Part shown: positions 8,003 through 15,637 of the stretch, piece by piece
Numbering within the stretch: position 1 is the first letter of the stretch
Layout of the letters: each line of letters opens with the position of its first letter
DNA from: Longibacter sp051155795
GTDB lineage: Bacteria > Bacteroidota > Rhodothermia > Rhodothermales > Salinibacteraceae
DNA length: 20,840 nucleotides
Assembly (NCBI RefSeq): GCF_051155795.1
Contig: NZ_DAXETW010000123.1
Span: 1-20,840, forward strand
Direction of reading: 5' to 3'
Translations under genes and position numbers: made by a program
The notes under the pieces: generated by a model
Databases searched by the model: none
The model's input: the letters and a program-made list of their open reading frames with translations, nothing else
What the model was told of the DNA's origin: nothing

Positions 8003-8173
8003 GAGTGGCGAAAAACTATCGAAGGAAGCGCTTTCCAAGTTCACCTCCCGTCTGACTCTTTTGTAGGTTTGGAATGCGATTCAAATTCAACGAAACGGCT
8101 CGACCGGGCGGTGCGAGCGCATTCACCTGGATCGTACACCTTCACGCGACGGAGAACCAGTCTACGAGTTGCC

Positions 8174-8473
8174 ATGATCAAAAAGGTCAACAAACGCGGC
8201 AGCGACGATGTCAAGGTCACGTTCGTTTTACCGGAAGACCATCCGCATGCGGAAGATATGTGCGTGGTTGGGGACTTCAACGATTGGACGGAAGGAGAGA
8301 ATCGCTTCGTCCGGCGGAGCAACCACACGTACAGCACGAATGTGATGCTGAAGGAGGGAGGACGCTACGCGTTCCGCTACTACAGCCCATCGCACGGATG
8401 GGAGAATGAGGCGGAAGCGGACGCGTATGAGCGAAACGAGCACGGGAGCGATAACTGCATCCTCGAGACCTGA
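8174..8473 (+). CDS. Stand-alone isoamylase early-set / CBM48-type glycogen-binding domain protein
   Basis: A 99-aa cytosolic protein consisting almost entirely of one beta-sandwich of the early-set (CBM48/AMPK-glycogen-binding) family. The hallmark VVGDFNDW sits at 31-38, preceded by a VKVTFVLP strand (13-20). It is followed by the strands NHTYSTNVMLKEG and RYAFRYY and by a conserved Asn-rich C-terminal turn. Family members of about 100 aa without any catalytic domain are known and are thought to bind alpha-glucan or regulate glycogen enzymes. Start is ATG at 8174, immediately before MIKKVNKRG. The same frame is open upstream to GTG 7751 through the 21-bp array, so a longer 240-aa form cannot be excluded; the domain boundary favours the short form. 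The translocase-like gene follows 133 bp downstream. Confidence 0.82.
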   Translation: MIKKVNKRGSDDVKVTFVLPEDHPHAEDMCVVGDFNDWTEGENRFVRRSNHTYSTNVMLKEGGRYAFRYYSPSHGWENEAEADAYERNEHGSDNCILET

Positions 8474-8606
8474 CGCCGAAGCACACTCGGGCCGCCGTAA
8501 CATTGCCAGGGGATTGCGGTACGAAGCACTCCTGGATGCTGCATGTCCGGATGACCCCACCGGGTATCCATTCATGCCCGAACGATCTGGCCGACGCGGA
8601 CCCCAC

Positions 8607-9959
8607 ATGCTTTCTACTCTCCGAAAGGAGTTATTCGATATACGACCGAGTGAGCTCCCGAAGGCGTTCGGTCTGTCGGCCTATTTTTTTCTCGTCATCG
8701 CGATCTTCTGGGTGCTCAAGCCGATGAAGCGCGGCTTGATCATCGGGTACTTCGGCAATGACCCGATTCGCATCCTCGGGTATGCGTTCGACGGCGCCCA
8801 GGCGGAACAGCTGGGTAAGGTGTTGAACATGATCGTGGCGTTCGCCGTCGTGGTCGCGTTCACCTGGCTGGTCCGCCGAATCCCACGGCACCGGCTGATC
8901 GTGGCCTTTTGCCTTGTCTTTGGCGGGCTGTTCGCCTTCTTCGGGCTCTACGTGGACAACATCGAGGTTTTGGGCGGACCTGGCGTGTGGTCGTTCTATG
9001 TCCTTGGCGACATCTGGACGACCGTCATGGTCGCGACCTTCTGGGCGTTCGCAAACGACCTCAACACGGGCGAGGAGGCGGAGCGCCTGTACGGTGTGAT
9101 CGGGCTCGGAGGCGTGCTTGGCGGGTTCGTCGGAGCGTCCATCGTGAGCGGATACGTCCGCGAGATTGGCCGCGAGCCGCTTCTGTGGGGGCTTCTCCTG
9201 CCGCTTACTGCCATTGCCGGGCTGGTGTGGTACATCCATTACCTGGAAGTGCAGCAGTCCGGACGAGAAGCGTGCTGCCCGGAGTCCGCCACCGATGATG
9301 ATGCGACGCCCAACGCGGCGATCGAGGGCGCTAAGCTTGTGCTCAACTCGAGGTACCTGCTGGGTATCGCGGCCCTGCTGGGCGTGTACGAAATCGTGTC
9401 CAACGTCATCGACTTCCAGCTCGGAGTCTACGTCGAGGATACAATCGATAGCGACCTCGCGCGGGACCAGTTCTTCGGCTTCGTGGGACAACTAACCAGC
9501 GCGGTGTCCATCGGCGTGCAGCTACTCCTCACGTCGTTCGTTATGAAACGCATGGGCCTTCGAATCGCCCTGCTGTTTCTCCCGGTCGCCCTCTTTGCCG
9601 GGTCTTTCGGGTTTCTGCTCGCGCCGTCCCTGCTTCTCGTGGGCTTTCTTTCGGCAAGTGACAACGGGCTCAACTACTCGATCAACCAGTCGGCGCGAGA
9701 GGCACTCTATACGCCGACGAGCCAGGACGTCAAGTACAAGGCGAAGGCGTTCATCGACATGTTTCTCCAGCGGGCGGCGAAGGTGGTTGCCGTCGCGCTG
9801 AATCTGGGTCTCGATATTCTGACCGCCGGCGGAATTCGCTGGCTATCGATACCGGTCCTCCTGCTCATCGCGGGCTGGAGTTACGTCGTTCGTTTCCTCG
9901 GCCGCGAGTTTGAAGACAGAAAAAGTGAAGCCGACTCGGCGGCTCCGATTGAAGCCTGA
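8607..9959 (+). CDS. ATP/ADP translocase-like (NTT/TLC-type) major-facilitator-fold carrier
   Basis: A 450-aa polytopic inner-membrane protein with about 12 helices. It resembles the bacterial/plastid nucleotide transporter family (TLC ATP/ADP transporter, Pfam PF03219) found in Rickettsia, Chlamydia and some free-living bacteria. Supporting features are the soluble N-terminal stretch MLSTLRKELFDIRPSELPKA, then a first helix ending in FWVLKPMKRGLI (about 34-45, cf. the conserved R/K-rich end of helix 1), WTTVMVATFWAFANDL in the fourth/fifth helices, and a late segment SDNGLNYSINQSAREALYTP typical of the family. Free-living homologues have not all been shown to move nucleotides, so the substrate is inferred. 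Start is ATG at 8607; ATG at 8574 adds eleven unhelpful residues, and the longer open frame overlaps the CBM48 gene. Confidence 0.75.
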   Translation: MLSTLRKELFDIRPSELPKAFGLSAYFFLVIAIFWVLKPMKRGLIIGYFGNDPIRILGYAFDGAQAEQLGKVLNMIVAFAVVVAFTWLVRRIPRHRLIVAFCLVFGGLFAFFGLYVDNIEVLGGPGVWSFYVLGDIWTTVMVATFWAFANDLNTGEEAERLYGVIGLGGVLGGFVGASIVSGYVREIGREPLLWGLLLPLTAIAGLVWYIHYLEVQQSGREACCPESATDDDATPNAAIEGAKLVLNSRYLLGIAALLGVYEIVSNVIDFQLGVYVEDTIDSDLARDQFFGFVGQLTSAVSIGVQLLLTSFVMKRMGLRIALLFLPVALFAGSFGFLLAPSLLLVGFLSASDNGLNYSINQSAREALYTPTSQDVKYKAKAFIDMFLQRAAKVVAVALNLGLDILTAGGIRWLSIPVLLLIAGWSYVVRFLGREFEDRKSEADSAAPIEA

Positions 9960-10097
9960 CCGGTCGGCCGGGTTGATAGGTACGAATGGCGTGGCAGGGA
10001 AAAAGGGGCTCCATACTGTTGCAGGGGTGCGACGCCGTTGCGTCTCACGTTGAGCCCGTCTGAGACACGACTCGGCATCTAGCCATGAATGTGGCAT

Positions 10098-10277
10098 TCA
10101 ATTCGCAGTCGTTTTTCGCCCGTACGTCATCCATACCTCCAGCGCGCGCGACGTGGACCCGAACGGTTCACCGGCCTTGCGATATTCGGCCTGCGCCTCT
10201 TTCCAGACGGCGAGCATCTTTTCGCGGAGCGCATCCGCGTTGGGAGCCTGAGGTCGATGGGCGGAAAAGCGGGGCAT
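10098..10277 (-). CDS. Small basic helical protein, unknown function
   Basis: A 59-aa protein that I do not recognise. It is rich in Ala, Arg and Lys, with a probable long helix from about 14 to 33 (ADALREKMLAVWKEAQAEYR), then EPFGSTSRALEVWMTYG near the C-terminus. Codon third positions are strongly G/C from the internal ATG at 10277 onward and weaker upstream, so I prefer this start. ATG at 10355 gives 85 aa and would overlap the stop of the upstream small gene by four bases (ATGA). The 3' end converges with the translocase-like gene; the roughly 140-bp gap contains only a weak GTCTCA/TGAGAC inverted repeat (10042-10066). Coding is likely but unproven. Confidence 0.5.
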   Translation of the reverse strand: MPRFSAHRPQAPNADALREKMLAVWKEAQAEYRKAGEPFGSTSRALEVWMTYGRKTTAN

Positions 10278-10351
10278 GGTCGGAAGAGGTTCGTTCGATG
10301 CGTAGCAGAACGATATGCAAGGACCGAACCACGTCGACTCCCGGACGGAGA

Positions 10352-10618
10352 TCACACCGTCTGCAAGTCGTCTGCGACAGTCTCAGGACTGTGCTGCGGC
10401 GCCCACGATGCAGATTTCAGAAAATTGTCGAGCAGGACGCAGGTCCCGCGGGGCGAGACGACGAGGTATGTGTCTGAGGGCCCCGGCAGGCTTGCTGCCA
10501 CGGCTTTCGCGTTTTCGTTCGCCCGCGAGCGAAGGCGACCGATTGCTTTCGGCGACGGGAGCGATTCGAGGTGCTCGACGTTGCGATCGGGCGACTGAAG
10601 CGGGGCGTTTGCGCTCAT
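10352..10618 (-). CDS. Small protein, unknown function
   Basis: An 88-aa soluble protein with good coding character (high G/C in third positions) and no family I can name. A region around 30-50 is charged and helical (RLRSRANENAKAVAASL). It is followed by a strand-like core TYLVVSPRGTCVLLDNFLKSA (about 54-74) and a hydrophilic tail. Start chosen is ATG at 10618; ATG at 10666 would add MTRRLVAFFARTTYTT. The stop overlaps the in-frame ATG of the next leftward frame as ATGA at 10352-10355, suggesting translational coupling of two small genes, or an old single gene split by a frameshift. Confidence 0.5.
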   Translation of the reverse strand: MSANAPLQSPDRNVEHLESLPSPKAIGRLRSRANENAKAVAASLPGPSDTYLVVSPRGTCVLLDNFLKSASWAPQHSPETVADDLQTV

Positions 10619-10864
10619 GGTCGTATACGTGGTTCGGGCAAAGAAGGCGACAAGGCGTCGCGTCATTGCCGTGCACCTGTGTCAGCCGCATGTGGTCCGA
10701 CGAAAGTAACGGACCGGTACCGATCGACTTCCTTTTCTCGTGATTGACAGGCATGTTACTGTAGCTTCAGGAGCTGCCGTTGCCTCTTCCGGCACCTCGG
10801 TATGCCTGCACCACTTTTTCGCTTCGCACCCTCGTATTCCCTTTGCCTCTTTCTTCCGGTCCTC

Positions 10865-11134
10865 ATGGCCTCTTCCGGTGAGCCAACGCGCGAAATGTTG
10901 AGCACTATCGCCGCCCAGTTAATGATTTTGTACGATGAGGCGATGAAGGAACAGCGTCCCGATGTGGCGGAGGCGTACGCGCGAGCGCTCAACGTCGTGC
11001 GGAACGAGACGCCAGGAGTTCGCATCACGTTCGACGGGCCTCCGCCGACGCTCCGGCAGATTCCACGGGTGGGTTTTCCCGACGAGCTGGTGTCGCGTCT
11101 GGCTCCGCCCCATCGCCCGAAATCGTGTTCGTAA
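10865..11134 (+). CDS. Small helical protein, unknown function
   Basis: An 89-aa soluble protein that I do not recognise. The N-terminal two thirds look like two amphipathic helices (TREMLSTIAAQLMILYDEAM and PDVAEAYARALNVVRNE, about 8-56). They are followed by a Pro-rich segment with VRITFDGPPPTL and a basic C-terminus. A start at 10802 would add 21 hydrophobic residues resembling a weak signal sequence (FAPSYSLCLFLPVL). I prefer ATG at 10865 because the added segment has poor coding character, but an exported version is possible. The gene converges on the HtrA gene and may share the intrinsic terminator hairpin between them. Confidence 0.5.
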   Translation: MASSGEPTREMLSTIAAQLMILYDEAMKEQRPDVAEAYARALNVVRNETPGVRITFDGPPPTLRQIPRVGFPDELVSRLAPPHRPKSCS

Positions 11135-11161
11135 AGGTCGGGAGCCGAGCATGCTGCTTCA

Positions 11162-11198
11162 GTAAAAAGCGCCTCCCCGCAACGTGCGGAGAGGCGCT
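11162..11198 (-). terminator. Intrinsic terminator of the HtrA gene
   Basis: AGCGCCTC (11168-11175) pairs with GAGGCGCT (11191-11198), with inner CCGC/GCGG pairing around loop AACGT and one mismatch. On the minus strand the stem is followed directly by TTTTTACT, a classical rho-independent signal, 48 bases after the HtrA stop codon. It could also stop readthrough from the rightward small gene, though on that strand the T-run is absent. Confidence 0.9.
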
Positions 11199-11246
11199 CT
11201 GGTATGCAGCCGCTGTTTGTCGAATCCGGTGAACGGGTCGGAGGCG

Positions 11247-12758
11247 TTACTCCGCCGGCTTGCGCAGGCTCGTGACGAACGCCATGCCTTCCGGTGTCCG
11301 AGCGACAACGCGGAAGGGAGATCCCGCCTCAATGTCGGAATAAACGGACTGGAAGGTGTTCACGTCCGGTGTTGGCTGGCCGTTTACGCGAACGATGATG
11401 TGTCGTGCGCGAAGACCGGACTCGCGGATCATCCGGTTGCGGCGATCGACCTCGGTGATGATGATTCCGTCCGTATCCTCGAGACCGAGTTGCTCGGCGA
11501 TCTCCGGGGTGATGTTGCGCACGGAGAGCCCCAGTTGCTCCATCATGGATTCGCTGGAGGGGGTCTCCTCGGATTCGGAGGACTCGTTCTCTCCGGCGTC
11601 GTCGTTGAGTGTGCCGAGCCGAACCGACAGCTCACGGCGCTCGCCGTTTCTGTCTACCGTCACGGTAATTTCGTCGCCAGGGGTACGCTGTGCGACGGCG
11701 TTGCCAAGCTGGAGGAATTCCTGCAGGTCTTCACCGGCAATAGCCACAACGATATCGCCTTCCTGCAATCCAGCATCATCCGCGGGCGAGCCGGACTCCA
11801 CGGACGCGATGATGGCAGCGCCGCGAGGAAGACCCTCATTCTCGATCAGCGTCTCCGGGGCGGGGCGGTAGCGAACGCCGAGGTAGGCACGTTCGACCGC
11901 TCCGTCCTCGATCAGTTGCCGCGTGACGCGCTGAACCGTGTTGGCGGGAATTGCGAAGCCGATGCCCTGGTATCCACCCGAACGGCTCACGATGGCCGTA
12001 TTGATGCCGACGAGCCGGCCCTGGATGTCAACGAGCGGGCCGCCGGAGTTACCCGGGTTGATGGCCGCGTCCGTCTGAATGAAGTTTGTGACGCCCATCT
12101 GACCCATGGACCGCAGGCGTCCGGTCGCGCTCACGATTCCTGCGGTCACCGAGTTGGAAAGCTGGTCCGACAAGGGGGAACCGAAAGCGAGGACCCATTG
12201 CCCGGCCTTTACCTCATCGGAGTTGCCGAAGCTGATCGACGGGAGGTCGTCGCCGTCCACCTTGATTACGGCCAGGTCGCTGCGTGCATCCGTTCCGACG
12301 ATCTCGGCCTCCATCATTTCCCCGTCAAACATCTTGACGGACAACTCGGTGGCATCTTCGACGACGTGGTTGTTGGTGATGATGTAACCGTTCGAGCGGG
12401 CGATGACGCCGGATCCAAGTGCCTGCGACTCAAACTGTCGCGGGCCCGGCTGTTGGAAGAAGTCCTCGAAGGGGGTGCCTTCAAACGGAGACCGCATCTG
12501 GCGCTCCTGCGTGCGCCGAGCCTGGATCTGGACGACAGCCGGATTCACCGACTCGGAGACCTTTGTAAACGTCTCCTGGAAGGCCATCGCCTGTGTGTTA
12601 ACGTCCGAGTCGTCGATTGCCGTCGACCCGTCCGCCCACGAGGCCGGCAACACTGCACGCTCGGATCCGAAAATATTGGCGCCGGCCGAGACGAAGAGTA
12701 CGCCGGCCACGAATGCCGCGACGATGGCGGCAGCCGTTATGATCTTTTTAGCATCCAT
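11247..12758 (-). CDS. degQ: HtrA/Deg-type periplasmic serine protease with two PDZ domains
   Basis: Envelope quality-control protease/chaperone that degrades misfolded periplasmic proteins. The 503-aa protein has an N-terminal membrane anchor or uncleaved signal (about 5-25) and a trypsin-like domain (about 60-285). The catalytic triad is His131 (ITNNHVV), Asp161 (RSDLAVIKV) and Ser238 (NPGNSGGPL). PDZ1 spans about 291-383 with the YLGVRY start and PDZ2 about 407-497. They are joined by a Glu/Ser-rich acidic linker (386-404), longer and more acidic than in E. coli DegP/DegQ. Length fits the two-PDZ class. Start is ATG at 12758, directly before the anchor (MDAKKIITAAAIVAAF); no Shine-Dalgarno is seen. 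It sits 298 bp downstream of fumC with its own terminator, so it is probably a separate transcription unit. The gene symbol is approximate (DegP/DegQ/DegS family). Confidence 0.96.
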   Translation of the reverse strand: MDAKKIITAAAIVAAFVAGVLFVSAGANIFGSERAVLPASWADGSTAIDDSDVNTQAMAFQETFTKVSESVNPAVVQIQARRTQERQMRSPFEGTPFEDFFQQPGPRQFESQALGSGVIARSNGYIITNNHVVEDATELSVKMFDGEMMEAEIVGTDARSDLAVIKVDGDDLPSISFGNSDEVKAGQWVLAFGSPLSDQLSNSVTAGIVSATGRLRSMGQMGVTNFIQTDAAINPGNSGGPLVDIQGRLVGINTAIVSRSGGYQGIGFAIPANTVQRVTRQLIEDGAVERAYLGVRYRPAPETLIENEGLPRGAAIIASVESGSPADDAGLQEGDIVVAIAGEDLQEFLQLGNAVAQRTPGDEITVTVDRNGERRELSVRLGTLNDDAGENESSESEETPSSESMMEQLGLSVRNITPEIAEQLGLEDTDGIIITEVDRRNRMIRESGLRARHIIVRVNGQPTPDVNTFQSVYSDIEAGSPFRVVARTPEGMAFVTSLRKPAE

Positions 12759-13056
12759 TGAATGGAACGGTCGTCATTTGAAAAAAAGACACGTACGTCG
12801 AGCCGGGTGGGAGAGAGATGTCGCTGGCACTGGTTTGCAACGGCAACACCGATCCCGAGCGCACAACGGGCGTGTAGCGACTGCGTCTCGGCTCGATCGT
12901 TTGTATAACGCACCGGGACCGGCGTTTCGCATACCCGCCGCCACCGGTCGGGCCGTGCAACATGGTCGCGTTCGTAATGATCATGTGAGGTGCGATACCG
13001 TACGCCGGCAGCGGGGGGCATACACCGAGCCCACTCGGCGCGTCCCCGGTTCGGGG
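12759..13056. other. Intergenic stretch between fumC and the HtrA gene
   Basis: About 300 bases with no gene I can support; the frames open here on the minus strand lack motifs and coding character. It probably carries the HtrA promoter. On the minus strand a T-run (12779-12785 on the plus strand as A's) lies shortly before the start codon. I found no convincing stress-sigma element. Confidence 0.45.
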
Positions 13057-14460
13057 TCACTCGCCGGGGATGCCCGGCTCCGTCATGTCGCGGACGTTAA
13101 GGTACTCGTCCAGTTCGTCTTCGGTCAGCAGTCCCATCTCCAGAACGACTGATCGAACGCTTTTGCGTTCCTTGGCCGCCTTCTTCGCCACCTCGCTCGC
13201 CTTGTCGTACCCGATGGCGGTATTCAGGGCGGTCGCGATGGACGGGTTCAGCTCCAGTAGCTCTCTACACCGGTCCCGGTTCGCTTCGATGCCCTCGACG
13301 CATTTCGTGCGGAAGGCGTTTACGCTGCCGGCAAGGATCGAAATGCTCTCCAGCATCGCGTGGGCCATGACCGGCATCATGACGTTGAGTTCGAAATTAC
13401 CGTGTGTGTTGGACACGGTGATCGTCGTGTGATTGCCCATCACGCGCGCAGCCACCATCATGACCTGTTCGCTCTGCACCGGATTGACCTTCCCGGGCAT
13501 GATCGAGGATCCGGGTTGGATCGTCGGAAGTGTGATTTCAGAGAGCCCGCTCGTCGGACCGGAGCTCAGATGACGCAGGTCGTTCGCGATTTTGAGCAGA
13601 GCCGTCGCCAGCGTATTGAGGCTGGCATGGGCGCTGACGTAGGCATCCTTGGCGGCCTGAGCGGCGAAGTGATTCGGTGCCTCGTGAAAGTCAAGGCCCG
13701 TCCCCTCGGAGATCGCCTCGATGGCTGTTGCCGGAAAGTTCGGTGGACAGTTGAGACCCGTCCCTGTGGCGGTCCCGCCGAGGGCAACCTCGGCAAGCTC
13801 GTCGGATGCCCGTTCGATCCGTTCGATTGCCTGTTCGATCTGCGCCGCGTATCCGGAAAATTCCTGCCCGAGGCGCACCGGCGTCGCATCCATCAAGTGC
13901 GTCCGTCCGCTCTTCAGTACGTCGTCGAAGGCCTGGGCCTTCTCGCGAAGCCCGTCGAGCAATTCGTTCAGCGCCGGAAGCAACTCCTCCTCGATGCTGA
14001 CCCGGGCGGCGACGTGCATGGCCGTCGGGATCGTGTCGTTGGATGACTGCGACATGTTGACGTGGTCGTTCGGGTGGACGGCTTTGCTGCCGCGCTCGGC
14101 ACCCAGTAGCTCCGAGGCCCGGTTCCCGATCACTTCATTCGCGTTCATGTTCGTCGACGTCCCGCTGCCCGTCTGGAAGATGTCAAGCACGAACTGGTCG
14201 TCGTGCCGTCCGTCGATCACTTCCTGCGCGGCTTCGACGATGACCTTGGCTTTTTCGGGTTCAAGCCCTCCGATCGCAGCGTTCGCCTTCGCCGCCGCCT
14301 GCTTGACGCGTCCGATCGCCTTGATAAACGAGCGAGAGAAGCGCAAGTCGCTCACCGGGAAGTTCTCCTTCGCGCGCTGGGTCTGCGCGCCGTACAGGGC
14401 ATCGGCGGGGACGCGGACTTCGCCGAGGGAGTCGTTTTCAATTCGAAAATCTTCAGCCAT
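13057..14460 (-). CDS. fumC: Class II fumarate hydratase
   Basis: Iron-independent fumarase that interconverts fumarate and L-malate in the TCA cycle; a cytosolic homotetramer. The 467-aa length is standard. Hallmarks are TGSGTSTNMNANEV (97-110), HPNDHVNMSQSSND (129-142), the catalytic His188 in SGRTHLMDA, GTATGTGLN (229-237), and the mobile-loop signature GSSIMPGKVNP (317-327) with catalytic Ser318. Numbering coincides with E. coli FumC for His188 and Ser318, which supports ATG 14460 as the true start. An upstream in-frame ATG-like start at 14508 adds 16 non-conserved residues. A weak GAGGA lies about 14 bases upstream of the ATG. The related aspartase and argininosuccinate lyase are excluded by overall similarity and the intact fumarase motifs. 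Confidence 0.97.
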   Translation of the reverse strand: MAEDFRIENDSLGEVRVPADALYGAQTQRAKENFPVSDLRFSRSFIKAIGRVKQAAAKANAAIGGLEPEKAKVIVEAAQEVIDGRHDDQFVLDIFQTGSGTSTNMNANEVIGNRASELLGAERGSKAVHPNDHVNMSQSSNDTIPTAMHVAARVSIEEELLPALNELLDGLREKAQAFDDVLKSGRTHLMDATPVRLGQEFSGYAAQIEQAIERIERASDELAEVALGGTATGTGLNCPPNFPATAIEAISEGTGLDFHEAPNHFAAQAAKDAYVSAHASLNTLATALLKIANDLRHLSSGPTSGLSEITLPTIQPGSSIMPGKVNPVQSEQVMMVAARVMGNHTTITVSNTHGNFELNVMMPVMAHAMLESISILAGSVNAFRTKCVEGIEANRDRCRELLELNPSIATALNTAIGYDKASEVAKKAAKERKSVRSVVLEMGLLTEDELDEYLNVRDMTEPGIPGE

Positions 14461-14962
14461 GAGTAGATACGGTCCTCGTGATTGGTCGAGAGCAGCGTGT
14501 ACCGTCACTTGACGAACGGGTGCCGATCCGCTGAGGCACGACGATCGACACGCGTAACCTCGACATCCGGCTATGCAAGGTCAACGCAGAGAGGACGGCT
14601 CAGTACGTCCGAAGTCAGAATCGGCTGCTTTTTCAGATTCAGGTCGGTCGCACTCCGGTTCGTTGTGGTACCCCGGTTCGTTGCCGACCCGGTGGCACGT
14701 CGGCAATTCGATGTCACGGCCGCCGTCGCTGGGCTTTTCCCCCACTCGCCGGGTTGAATAATCAGCAACGCCCATACTGGCGGCCGTCGGTATGTTTTCG
14801 CACAACACATGCGCCTGTGCTATAGCAGGATGAACGTCAAGGCCCTCCGATAGGGCAAACGAAAGGATCGCGTCTGGGGGGGTAATCGATCGGTCCATTT
14901 CGTGTGTTAACCCCGCGGCTCGACGCGCTCGTTTCCTTCATCGAAATCCATCTGTACAACCT
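14461..14962. other. Divergent intergenic region between fumC and the UPF0316-type gene
   Basis: About 500 bases between divergently transcribed fumC and the UPF0316-like gene. It should contain both promoters. A possible small leftward gene (14581-14898) is listed separately with low confidence. Otherwise I see no repeats, strong hairpins or regulatory motifs. Confidence 0.45.
14581..14898 (-). CDS. Possible small protein, unknown function (doubtful)
   Basis: A 105-aa open frame starting at ATG 14898. The first third (PPDAILSFALSEGLDVHPAI, then AQAHVLCENIP) could be a helical domain, but the rest is hydrophilic and low in recognisable structure. Third-position G/C is lower than in neighbouring genes. 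It lies 64 bp from the divergent UPF0316-type gene and could be a real lineage-specific gene or a chance frame in the fumC upstream region. Confidence 0.25.
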   Translation of the reverse strand: MDRSITPPDAILSFALSEGLDVHPAIAQAHVLCENIPTAASMGVADYSTRRVGEKPSDGGRDIELPTCHRVGNEPGYHNEPECDRPESEKAADSDFGRTEPSSLR

Positions 14963-15520
14963 ATGGACGCCTGGTTCGCTCTACCGTACGGTCCGTTCCT
15001 CATTTTCGCCATGCGGATCATTGATGTGTCGATCGGGACCCTGCGTTTCATGTTTATGGTTCGTGGACGCCGACTCATCGCGTCCGGGATGGGGTTTGTC
15101 GAGGTGCTCGTGTGGGTAATTGCCGTTGCAGGCGCGATGGAACATCTGACGTCTCCGTACCACCTTGCGGGCTATGCCGGCGGCTTTGCTATAGGCACAT
15201 TCGTCGGCGTGTCGATCGAGCGCACCCTCGCGTTGGGACAGGTGGTACTCCGCGTGATCCTTCCGGATGGTGATGGTGCGGGTGTAGCTACTACGCTTCG
15301 CGAGGCCGGATATGCTGTGACCGAGGTCGACGGACGAGGGCGGGATGGACCGGTCGACATTGCGAATGTCGTTGTCGGCCGGCGTTACGCACGGCGGGTC
15401 GCTGAGATGGTGGAAGAGAGGGCACCGCGCTCGTTCATCACGATCGAGGAGATCCGAAGTACCCGCCGCGGATGGGTCGATCCCGTCGTCGGTGACGGAC
15501 GTACCCACGTTCGCAAATAA
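14963..15520 (+). CDS. UPF0316/DUF2179-type membrane protein
   Basis: A 185-aa protein matching the UPF0316 family (DUF5698 membrane part plus DUF2179-like cytosolic part; cf. B. subtilis YebE). Three hydrophobic helices occupy residues 5-95, with the family-typical stretch MRIIDVSIGTLRFMFMVRGR (17-36) and a Gly-rich YAGGFAIGTFVGVSIE helix near 71-86. A soluble C-terminal domain of two beta-alpha units (about 93-165) follows, ending in a conserved IEEIRSTRRGW. The function is unknown; the DUF2179 domain is suspected to bind small ligands such as nucleotides. Start is ATG at 14963, just before the first helix. No Shine-Dalgarno. It is followed by the decayed polX region. Confidence 0.88.
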   Translation: MDAWFALPYGPFLIFAMRIIDVSIGTLRFMFMVRGRRLIASGMGFVEVLVWVIAVAGAMEHLTSPYHLAGYAGGFAIGTFVGVSIERTLALGQVVLRVILPDGDGAGVATTLREAGYAVTEVDGRGRDGPVDIANVVVGRRYARRVAEMVEERAPRSFITIEEIRSTRRGWVDPVVGDGRTHVRK

Positions 15521-15637
15521 GATCATGCGGACGCACGCCAATAGTCGCAGGAGGCAGATCGCGTCGTTTCCGGGTAGACACAAGCAGCGGCCTCCGATTG
15601 ACGGCAGAGACGACATCAGTAGATACCATACAGCGCT

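Larger units (their letters stand above)
7533..8173. other. 640-bp intergenic region containing periodic repeats
   Basis: Divergent intergenic region between the leftward exported-protein gene and the rightward CBM48 gene. The left 230 bases show nothing I can name. From 7763 come a 15-bp duplication and then a 21-bp degenerate array (separate entries). The last 170 bases (8003-8173) are AT-richer and include TAGGTTTG at 8064-8071. That matches the Bacteroidota -7 element TAnnTTTG about 100 bp before the CBM48 start, but a matching -33 TTG is not evident. A frame open from GTG at 7751 runs through the array into the CBM48 gene without a stop. Confidence 0.6.

Noticed and set aside
8406..8606. 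N-terminal extension of the translocase-like protein
   Set aside because: It overlaps the CBM48 coding sequence and adds hydrophilic, non-conserved residues before the natural start of the family.
8631..9491. 286-codon minus-strand open frame
   Set aside because: Antisense to the translocase-like gene; charged His/Asp/Glu-rich product without motifs.
11184..12761. 525-codon plus-strand open frame
   Set aside because: It lies opposite the HtrA gene, which has an intact catalytic triad and PDZ domains; the frame is open only because of GC-rich codon bias.
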